From contig CAYTCV010000115.1 in the NCBI GenBank assembly GCA_964436465.1, forward strand, positions 1 to 5,256: 5,256 nucleotides of DNA, written 5' to 3'. Below the pieces are notes generated by a model, which worked only from the letters and a program-made list of their open reading frames with translations, had not been told where the DNA came from and ran no database searches. Shown here piece after piece: positions 1 through 4,633 of this stretch; the stretch's first letter is position 1; each line of letters opens with the position of its first letter. This DNA is from RBG-13-66-14 sp964436465. GTDB taxonomy: Bacteria; RBG-13-66-14. The translations under genes were made by a program, and so were the position numbers.

Positions 1-4
1 GGGC

Positions 5-30
5 GGGCGGGGACGGAGCCCCGCCCCTAC
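5..30 (-). repeat. REP-like palindrome A with GTAG head
   Basis: An 8-bp inverted repeat, GGGCGGGG (5-12) and CCCCGCCC (19-26), encloses a 6-base loop. CTAC follows directly at 27-30, so on the - strand the element reads GTAG then hairpin. That layout is the known hallmark of REP sequences associated with RAYT (TnpA-REP) transposases. It lies outside any gene, beyond the end of the methyltransferase gene. The palindrome and the CTAC are seen directly; the REP assignment is inferred from four CTAC-flanked hairpins in this window. No RAYT gene is visible. Confidence 0.55.
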
Positions 31-61
31 GGCATCGCGACGTGGGTAGAGGGGTAAAACC

Positions 62-95
62 GGCGGGGAAAGGATTCCCCGCCCTACATTTACGG
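62..95 (-). repeat. REP-like palindrome B with GTAG head
   Basis: A perfect 9-bp inverted repeat, GGCGGGGAA (62-70) and TTCCCCGCC (75-83), has a 4-base loop and is followed at once by CTAC (84-87). It matches the element at 4324-4357 at 27 of 34 positions, including the trailing TACATTTA. On the - strand the hairpin is followed by GGTTTTA, and it lies about 50 bases beyond the stop of the leftward operon. It could therefore also act as a weak terminator for that operon, although the T-run is only four bases. Confidence 0.6.
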
Positions 96-130
96 GATAT
101 AACCCCCGGCCCAAACGCCGGCTCACGCGC

Positions 131-961
131 CTACAGCGGACGGATGAACTCCACCCGGTCGTACTCGTAGGCCGGCCGCGTCCGGCTCTCGAAGTGCAGC
201 CCCAGCGTGTTCGCCACGGCGCGGGCCCCGGTCCGCAAGGAGACGATGCGCCGCTCCACGTCCACCCACGCCGCTTCCGGCTCCGGCAGGTAGCTCATCT
301 CCACGAACTTGTCGTCCTCGCCGCGGATGCCCGAATCCAGAATCGGCGGGACGATGGCGCGGAAGATGGGCCTCCCCCACGACAATCGGGCCATCCGCCG
401 CCGGTAGAGCGAGCCGTACTCGCCGCCGGGGTCCTTGTTCAGCACGAACAGGAGCACCGCTCCGGGAAACTCGCCCAGGTCGAGCCAGAATTGCTCGGGC
501 GCCGGCTTGTGCCGCTTCGATTTCTCGATGGCGTTGTACGGGTCCAGCAGGACGAGCTGAATGGGCGGCATGGCGGCCAGGTTCTCGGACTCCAGGGCGT
601 TGTAGCCCGAGTTGTCCGCGAGCTCCAGGACGGAGAACCCGGCCCGTTCGAGCTCGGCCTTCTTGTCCGCCTCCTCCTCGAAGACCAGGACCTCCGGCTC
701 ACTCGCGTGCTGACGGGCCATCTCGGTGCTGCCCAGATACAGGCACTGGGCCATGGTCTCCTTCTGGACGCCGCGCAGGCGCAGCTCCGGCGGCGCGGCC
801 AGCAGCCGGTCCGCCACCTTGGGGACCAGCCGGCGGTTGGGGACCCCGGCGAAAGCGTCGAGGTACGTCCCGCGGGGGAGAATCCAGTCCAGGGAGCGCA
901 GCAGCCACTCGTGCTTGATGAGGTCTCCGGCGTTGCCGGCGTCGTATGGGAAATCACTCAT
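131..961 (-). CDS. RlmJ-like SAM-dependent methyltransferase
   Basis: This 276-residue protein resembles RlmJ, the enzyme that methylates N6 of A2030 in 23S rRNA, in both length (about 280) and motifs. Near the N-terminus, YDAGNAGDLIKHEWL (6-20) parallels the RlmJ FHAGN-ADVLKH signature. YLDAFAG (33-39) is the SAM-binding motif I, and LVLLDPYN (136-143) sits where motif IV, usually DPPY, is expected. Two deviations stand out: motif I lacks its usual second Gly (FAGVPN), and motif IV has one Pro, so the substrate or even the activity may differ. The ATG start has GGAG five bases upstream (967-970), inside the last codons of the amidase gene, and only two bases separate the genes, so it is the last gene of the hslV operon. 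There is no signal peptide, so it is presumably cytoplasmic. A methyltransferase fold is fairly sure; RlmJ orthology is uncertain. A TcmP-type or other Rossmann methyltransferase is the alternative. Confidence 0.6.
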   Translation of the reverse strand: MSDFPYDAGNAGDLIKHEWLLRSLDWILPRGTYLDAFAGVPNRRLVPKVADRLLAAPPELRLRGVQKETMAQCLYLGSTEMARQHASEPEVLVFEEEADKKAELERAGFSVLELADNSGYNALESENLAAMPPIQLVLLDPYNAIEKSKRHKPAPEQFWLDLGEFPGAVLLFVLNKDPGGEYGSLYRRRMARLSWGRPIFRAIVPPILDSGIRGEDDKFVEMSYLPEPEAAWVDVERRIVSLRTGARAVANTLGLHFESRTRPAYEYDRVEFIRPL

Positions 962-963
962 GG

Positions 964-2118
964 TTACTCCATCAGTCCGCGCTCGTATTGTTCCTTGAAC
1001 TCGGCTATTCCCCGGTAGATGGCGTAGGCCGCCTCGTACTCGTACGCCGGGTCGGCCAGGCGCGCCTCCTCGCTCTCGTTGGTCAGGAATCCCACCTCGA
1101 CCAGAATCGCCGGCATCTGCGTCCCGCGCAGGACGTAGAAGTTGGCCTGCTTGACCCCCCGGTCGTTGCAGCCGAGGTTATAGACCAGCTTTTGCTGCAC
1201 GCAGGAGGCCAGGCTTTGGGATTCCTCGAGGTACTCACTCTGCATGAGGTCGCCCAGGATGAAGGACAGCTCGTCGGAGGTTTTCATCGGCAGGTCGGGG
1301 TCCAGCTCGAAATCGGCGTTCTCCAGGTGGGCCAGCGCGCGGTCATCGGAGGTCAGCGCATCGGCCAGGAAGAAGGTCTCCGCCCCGTGGGCGGCGGTGT
1401 TGGAATGACCGTTGAGGTGGATGGAAATGAAGAGGTCGGCCTGGGCCGTGTTGGCCATGACGGTGCGCCCGTGGAGGCCGATTTTGGTGTCGGCGGTCCG
1501 GGTCAGGATGACCTCCAGCCCCAGGTTGCGCTCCAGGAGGTTGGCCAGGTAGAAGCTGATGGGCAGGACGAGGGTTTTTTCGAGGTAGCGGCCACAGAAG
1601 CCGCCGGTGCCCGTGTAATCCCCGCCGTGCCCCGGGTCGATGACCACGCGGCGGATGCGGAGGCGGTCGAAATTGGCGTCCGGCTTGAGCGCCTCGGGCG
1701 CCTTGCCGTAGGCGTCACGCACCTCGAGGCGGATGGTGTCGCCGCTCCGCTCGGCCCGGTAGAGATATTCGCCGGGCCACAACAGCGCCCGGAGCTGGTA
1801 GCCCGTCTCCCGGGGGTGCGGCCGCAGGACCACCTCGTCCACGAAGCCCGCGCCGGGGAAGGTTCGGATGGCGCCGGGCGACTCGTCGGCGGGGAGGTCC
1901 AGAACCAGGGTGGAGCCCGAGCGCCGCAGGACGAGGCCCTGGATTCCCGCGAGCTCGACCTGGACCACCGTGGCGGCGCCCTCGTTGAAGACGGAGAGGT
2001 CGGAGCTCTCCGCCGGCGTCGACTCGAAGACGACCTCGCCCTCGATGACCTCGCCCTCGGCGGCCGGGGCTGCGGTTATTAAAATGGATGTGACGAGGAA
2101 AAGGGGCAGCCCGCGCAC
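964..2118 (-). CDS. Secreted N-acetylmuramoyl-L-alanine amidase (AMIN + Amidase_3)
   Basis: This is a zinc amidase that cleaves the bond between N-acetylmuramic acid and L-alanine in peptidoglycan, acting outside the cytoplasmic membrane. It has 384 residues from a GTG start. Residues 1-20 are a signal peptide with hydrophobic core PLFLVTSILITAAPA. Residues about 40-133 form a beta-rich region like the AMIN targeting domain. The Amidase_3 domain runs from about 155 to 375. Expected zinc ligands are H164 in DPGHGG, E180 in YLEKT and H234 in SIHLNG; E341 in LVEVGFLTN is the catalytic Glu. No SPOR, LysM or other wall-binding domain follows. The GTG shares its G with the hslV stop (TAGTG), and a GGAG eight bases upstream (2127-2130) supports this start, so translation is probably coupled to hslV. 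The frame stays open upstream through hslV, but nothing there supports a longer protein. AmiC-like proteins are the nearest named relatives; I give no symbol because the family has many members. Confidence 0.93.
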   Translation of the reverse strand: MRGLPLFLVTSILITAAPAAEGEVIEGEVVFESTPAESSDLSVFNEGAATVVQVELAGIQGLVLRRSGSTLVLDLPADESPGAIRTFPGAGFVDEVVLRPHPRETGYQLRALLWPGEYLYRAERSGDTIRLEVRDAYGKAPEALKPDANFDRLRIRRVVIDPGHGGDYTGTGGFCGRYLEKTLVLPISFYLANLLERNLGLEVILTRTADTKIGLHGRTVMANTAQADLFISIHLNGHSNTAAHGAETFFLADALTSDDRALAHLENADFELDPDLPMKTSDELSFILGDLMQSEYLEESQSLASCVQQKLVYNLGCNDRGVKQANFYVLRGTQMPAILVEVGFLTNESEEARLADPAYEYEAAYAIYRGIAEFKEQYERGLME

Positions 2119-2669
2119 TACTCCAGCTCCAGGACGGTGAGGTTCTGGTTCGAGTAGATGCAGATTTCGCCGGCCAGACAGAGCGACTCCTCGACGATGG
2201 CCCGGGCCGAGAGGTCGGTGTGCTTTACCAGGGCCTTGGCGGCGGCGCTGGCGTAACCGGCTCCGGAGCCCACCGCGGCCACCTCGTCGTCGGGCGCGAT
2301 GACCTCGCCCGAGCCGGAGATGAGAAGGGTTTCCTGGGCGTCGGCCACCAGGAGGACCGCCTCCAGGCGGCGCAGGTACTTGTCCGTGCGCCAGACCTTC
2401 GCCAGCTCCACCGCGGCCTTGGAGAGACTCATCGGGTGGCCTTCCAGCATCCCCTCGAACTTCTCGAACAGGGTGATGGCGTCGGCCACGCCGCCGGCGA
2501 AACCGGCCAGGACCTTGCCGTCCAGGAGCTTGCGCACCTTCTTGGCGCTGCCCTTGAGAATCGTGTCGCCCAGGGTGACCTGGCCGTCGCCGCCCAGGGC
2601 CACCTTCCCCTCGCGCCGGACGCACAGGACCGTCGTCGCTCTCAGCTCGGAAAAGCTCATGTTATCCAT
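2118..2669 (-). CDS. hslV: ATP-dependent protease subunit HslV (ClpQ)
   Basis: HslV is the threonine peptidase that forms the double-hexamer core of the HslUV (ClpYQ) protease and degrades cytoplasmic proteins unfolded by the ATPase HslU. The sequence aligns along its full length with known HslV. After an 11-residue N-terminal extension, TTVLCVRREG begins with the catalytic Thr (T12, mature T1). D28 (in GDGQ), K44 and S135 match mature residues D17, K33 and S124 of E. coli HslV. Other shared blocks are GFAGGVADA, KAAVELAKVWRTD, LRRLEA and GEICIYSNQN. The usual GSGGPYA is GSGAGYA here. I chose the ATG at 2669 because GGAGTGGAG (2674-2682) lies 4-9 bases upstream; an internal ATG at 2660 is possible. 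The ATG at 2726 lies upstream of the -10 box, so it is rejected. The gene is first in a three-gene operon. HslU, often the next gene, is replaced here by an amidase gene. Confidence 0.97.
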   Translation of the reverse strand: MDNMSFSELRATTVLCVRREGKVALGGDGQVTLGDTILKGSAKKVRKLLDGKVLAGFAGGVADAITLFEKFEGMLEGHPMSLSKAAVELAKVWRTDKYLRRLEAVLLVADAQETLLISGSGEVIAPDDEVAAVGSGAGYASAAAKALVKHTDLSARAIVEESLCLAGEICIYSNQNLTVLELE

Positions 2670-2673
2670 CTTT

Positions 2674-2682
2674 CTCCACTCC
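2674..2682 (-). promoter_or_regulatory. Ribosome binding site deciding the hslV start
   Basis: On the - strand GGAGTGGAG holds two GGAG cores, 4 and 9 bases before the ATG at 2669. From the alternative ATG at 2660 the nearer core is 13 bases away, which makes 2669 the better start. Confidence 0.7.
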
Positions 2683-2697
2683 ACCCCCGCGGACCTA

Positions 2698-2726
2698 ATT
2701 ATAAACCCGTCAAAACGTTGCGGCAA
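2698..2726 (-). promoter_or_regulatory. Sigma70-type promoter of the hslV operon
   Basis: On the - strand a -35 box TTGCCG (2726-2721) is followed after exactly 17 bp by a perfect -10 box TATAAT (2703-2698). Transcription would start near 2690, giving a leader of about 20 bases before the hslV ATG. It lies back to back with the rightward promoter at 2745-2773, with 18 bp between the two -35 boxes. No heat-shock sigma32-like pattern is evident, although hslVU is a heat-shock operon in E. coli. Confidence 0.75.
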
Positions 2727-2744
2727 GCGGAAAAAACACTACCC

Positions 2745-2773
2745 TTGCTTTTCATAGCGTTATCCGGTATAGT
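2745..2773 (+). promoter_or_regulatory. Sigma70-type promoter of the secreted Ig-protein gene
   Basis: The -35 box TTGCTT (2745-2750) and -10 box TATAGT (2768-2773) are separated by exactly 17 bp. Transcription would begin around 2780, giving a leader of about 45 bases before the TTG at 2827. The leader is AT-rich, including a run of eight A, and shows no strong hairpin, so I see no riboswitch or attenuator. Confidence 0.7.
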
Positions 2774-2814
2774 TAACATATGGTAGGTTTAACTCATCGC
2801 TAAAAAAAACTTCC

Positions 2815-2821
2815 AAGGAGG
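2815..2821 (+). promoter_or_regulatory. Strong Shine-Dalgarno selecting a TTG start
   Basis: AAGGAGG is a near-perfect anti-16S match and lies five bases before TTG at 2827. The same arrangement, in nearly the same surrounding sequence, precedes the TTG at 4634. This fixes both TTG codons as the starts. Confidence 0.85.
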
Positions 2822-2826
2822 TTCCC

Positions 2827-4194
2827 TTGAGAAAGTACTTAGTTGCTACATTGGCGATTCTTCTTCTGGCGGGAGCGGGCATGGCCAAAGAGTACGTGCT
2901 TGAGGCCGATATCGCTCCCACGGGCCTTGCTGTCGAGTACCTGCCCACCACCCCCGCCTCCGGCGGCCTGCGCTACCTGCCGCCCCCTCCCGGTGAGACC
3001 GAGCTTTACTGGGACGACGGTGTGGACAGCGGTTCATACTTCTCCAGCTCCTATTCGCCGTATGCCACCACCTACACCGCCCCGGCCGACTGCCATCTGG
3101 TGACGTACCGCTTCTACTGGTACAACGGCGGCAATATAGACGTCGACTGCCTGCTCTACGAGGACTCAGGCGGCACGCCCACCGGCAGCACCCTCTTCAC
3201 CATCACCGGCAACAGCGGCACCACGACCTTTGACTGGTTCAACGTGGATGTCTCCGGCGCGGGGGCCGCGCTCACCAACGGACAGGTCTTCCACCCCGGC
3301 TGGAGCCATACCGCCGGCTCGCAGGGCGTCTTGATGGACACCGCCAAAGGTGGCTATTCCTGCTGGCTCTGGCTGGGCTACTGGTACGACTACAGCCCGT
3401 ACTACACCCACATGATGCGGGTCGTCATCGACGACGACTTCGACGGCCCGTACGTGGACGGCCAGGACCCGGCGGACGACGGGTGGACCAACGACAACAC
3501 CCAGTTCGTGTTCCACGCCAAGGACGACGATAAGGGCGTGGACGAGGGCACCATAGATTGTTCCGTGGACGACGGCGGTCGGGCCGACGTTCCCGGCGAC
3601 CTGGACATCACCGGCACCCCCGCGGATTACACCTGCACCTTCAGCCCCGACTCGCCCTTCGACGACGGCACCTATGACGTGACCGTCCCCGGCTCGCTGG
3701 CGGACCTGTTGGGCAACGAGATGGGCAGCGACGAGACCTGGAGCTTCGGCGTGGACACCGCCGCCCCGACGGTGGGCGGGCGTGACCCGTCCGACGGCGC
3801 CACCGGCGTGGACCCGGACATCGACATCGTGTTCCACGTCTACGACGCCGGCGTCGGCGTGGACACCGACACCATCGACTTCACCGCCGAGGACTCCAGC
3901 CTCGCGCCCGGCAACCACGCCCTCAGCGTCGGTTCCGGCTCCGCGCACGTCGGCTGCGCCACCGCCGGTGAGATTTCCGGCACCCTGGACATCGACGACT
4001 CCGACACAGGCGACGTGGTCTGCACCTTCGACCCGGACGACCCGCTGCCGCCGGACACCATCACCTGCACCGTGGCCGCCGGCCTGGCCGACGACCTGGG
4101 CAACGCCACCGACGCCGACATCGTCTGGAGCTTCAACATCACGGGCGAAGACGTTGAGAATACCACCTGGGGCGCCATCAAGGCCGAGTTCTAG
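2827..4194 (+). CDS. Secreted Asp-rich protein with two Big_5/SbsA-like Ig domains
   Basis: This 455-residue exported protein has no known function. Residues 1-20 are a signal peptide (MRKYLVAT, a Leu/Ala core, then a cut after GMA). A Pro/Gly-rich linker runs to about 57. A beta-rich, aromatic domain at about 58-203 matches the paralog at 4634: both share ELY-D-G, AP-DC near C89, and a closing hydrophobic strand (MMRVVI here). Residues about 207-309 and 310-437 are tandem Ig-like repeats of the Big_5 (SbsA) type, seen as DP-DG-(A)-GV, VD-(G/D)TI, CTF-PD-P, LAD-LGN and a closing WSF. These domains are very rich in Asp, which suggests calcium binding or simply an acidic surface. C245 and C270 could pair in the first Ig repeat; in the second, Phe replaces the first Cys. 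A tail, ENTTWGAIKAEF, follows the last Ig strand. There is no membrane anchor or LPXTG motif. It has its own promoter and terminator. A surface, matrix or adhesion role is plausible but unproven. Confidence 0.9.
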   Translation: MRKYLVATLAILLLAGAGMAKEYVLEADIAPTGLAVEYLPTTPASGGLRYLPPPPGETELYWDDGVDSGSYFSSSYSPYATTYTAPADCHLVTYRFYWYNGGNIDVDCLLYEDSGGTPTGSTLFTITGNSGTTTFDWFNVDVSGAGAALTNGQVFHPGWSHTAGSQGVLMDTAKGGYSCWLWLGYWYDYSPYYTHMMRVVIDDDFDGPYVDGQDPADDGWTNDNTQFVFHAKDDDKGVDEGTIDCSVDDGGRADVPGDLDITGTPADYTCTFSPDSPFDDGTYDVTVPGSLADLLGNEMGSDETWSFGVDTAAPTVGGRDPSDGATGVDPDIDIVFHVYDAGVGVDTDTIDFTAEDSSLAPGNHALSVGSGSAHVGCATAGEISGTLDIDDSDTGDVVCTFDPDDPLPPDTITCTVAAGLADDLGNATDADIVWSFNITGEDVENTTWGAIKAEF

Positions 4195-4212
4195 CACACA
4201 TCGGATAACGCG

Positions 4213-4243
4213 AAAGGGCCCTCCCCCGGGAGGGCCTTTTTTT
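4213..4243 (+). terminator. Intrinsic terminator of the secreted Ig-protein gene
   Basis: GGCCCTCCC (4217-4225) is the reverse complement of GGGAGGGCC (4228-4236). In practice this gives an eight-pair GC stem with a four-base loop, followed directly by seven T (4237-4243) and preceded by AAA that can pair with the T-run. It lies about 20 bases after the stop at 4194 and separates the two secreted-protein genes into different transcripts. Confidence 0.93.
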
Positions 4244-4265
4244 ATGGGAGGGGTTGAAGCGGTTG

Positions 4266-4309
4266 CCCTCTCCCCGTGGGAGCGGCGCGCCGACGGGTTG
4301 GGGTGAGGG
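4266..4309. repeat. Imperfect GC-rich palindrome
   Basis: CCCTCTCCCC (4266-4275) pairs with GGGGTGAGGG (4300-4309) with one mismatch, around a GC-rich centre that includes the palindrome GGCGCGCC. Elements with this CCCTCTCCCC/GGGGTGAGGG look are widespread intergenic repeats in environmental bacterial genomes. It has no CTAC flank, so it seems a different family from the REP-like elements. Confidence 0.5.
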
Positions 4310-4323
4310 TAAGTGGTTGAAGC

Positions 4324-4357
4324 GGCGGGGACTTCAGTCCCCGCCATACATTTATGG
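4324..4357 (-). repeat. REP-like palindrome C, sister of element B
   Basis: A perfect 10-bp inverted repeat, GGCGGGGACT (4324-4333) and AGTCCCCGCC (4336-4345), has only two bases between the arms. It is followed by ATACATTTATGG, where element B at 62-95 has CTACATTTACGG. The two match at 27 of 34 positions, and the differences fall in the loop and at the head. The - strand head is GTAT rather than GTAG. Confidence 0.6.
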
Positions 4358-4370
4358 TTCAATCCTAAAC

Positions 4371-4396
4371 GGGCGGGTGTGGGCACCCGTCCCTAC
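4371..4396 (-). repeat. REP-like palindrome D with GTAG head
   Basis: GGGCGGGTG (4371-4379) pairs with CACCCGTCC (4384-4392) as nine pairs, one a G-T wobble, with a four-base loop. CTAC follows at 4393-4396 with no gap, the same relation as in elements A and B although the stem sequence differs. Confidence 0.6.
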
Positions 4397-4403
4397 GTCA
4401 AGA

Positions 4404-4423
4404 CAAGGGGCTTTAGCCCCTTG
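4404..4423. repeat. Short perfect palindrome F
   Basis: CAAGGGGCT (4404-4412) and AGCCCCTTG (4415-4423) are perfect 9-bp arms separated by TT. No CTAC is next to it, and no T-run follows on either strand, so terminator function is unlikely. It is eight bases from element D and may be a second arm of a composite (BIME-like) unit. Confidence 0.55.
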
Positions 4424-4454
4424 AGCGGGCATGTATCTTCAGGTGAAATCGGCG

Positions 4455-4475
4455 GCCCGCGGAGGACGGGGCTAC
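4455..4475 (-). repeat. Possible degenerate REP-like element E
   Basis: CCCG (4456-4459) can pair with CGGG (4467-4470), a weak four-pair stem with a seven-base loop. CTAC sits at 4472-4475, so the - strand reads GTAG then a GC-rich imperfect palindrome, as in A, B and D. The stem alone would not be convincing; the CTAC flank and the position in the same cluster are the reason for listing it. Confidence 0.3.
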
Positions 4476-4557
4476 CTTGCTTATTTTTCAATATATTATG
4501 AGCGTCTGGTTTCAATGTCTCAATCCAGCATGAAGGTAAAAAATGGGGAAAATATCC

Positions 4558-4605
4558 TTGTATCTTTGGAAATCCTCAGTTAGCATGCGGCCGGTGCCCT
4601 ATAAA
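4558..4605 (+). promoter_or_regulatory. Candidate promoter region for the second secreted-protein gene
   Basis: The AT-rich stretch 4481-4620 follows the repeat cluster and must hold the start of this transcript, because a terminator lies upstream. Two weak options are visible. One is TTGTAT (4558-4563), 17 bp, TAGCAT (4581-4586), giving a leader of about 40 bases like that of the first gene. The other is a -10 box TATAAA (4600-4605) without a good -35. Neither is as clear as the promoters at 2698-2773. Confidence 0.35.
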
Positions 4606-4621
4606 TACCCTAGTGAAAAAA

Positions 4622-4628
4622 AAGGAGG
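4622..4628 (+). promoter_or_regulatory. Strong Shine-Dalgarno before the TTG start at 4634
   Basis: AAGGAGG lies five bases before TTG, exactly as at 2815-2821. The 40 bases from here to 4661 match 2815-2854 at 36 positions. Confidence 0.85.
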
Positions 4629-4633
4629 TTACC

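Noticed and set aside
106..121. Terminator hairpin just after the methyltransferase gene
   Set aside because: CCGGC/GCCGG is only a five-pair stem with no T-run on the - strand. Element B at 62-83, followed by GGTTTT, is the better but still weak candidate.
946..2082. Long + strand open frame antisense to the amidase
   Set aside because: The amidase frame carries all zinc-site motifs. The antisense translation is Val/Gly/Leu-rich with no recognisable domain and no ribosome binding site; it is a GC-rich shadow.
2119..2625. Upstream extension of the amidase frame through the hslV gene
   Set aside because: It overlaps hslV entirely, is low-complexity Arg/Gly-rich shadow translation, and a signal peptide begins exactly at the GTG at 2118.
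2669..2726. Longer hslV from the ATG at 2726 (extra MPQRFDGF... N-terminus)
   Set aside because: That ATG lies upstream of the -10 box at 2698-2703, has no ribosome binding site, and would add residues not found in HslV. The GGAGTGGAG at 2674-2682 supports 2669.
3166..4386. Long - strand open frame antisense to the Ig-domain protein
   Set aside because: It mirrors Asp-rich codons as Val-rich sequence, runs into the terminator and repeats, and has no start signals.
4266..4475. CRISPR array
   Set aside because: The palindromes differ from one another and are unevenly spaced, and there are no identical direct repeats with regular spacers or cas genes.
4313..4501. 62-residue + strand frame across the repeat cluster
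   Set aside because: It is made of palindrome sequence and has no ribosome binding site or recognisable protein feature.
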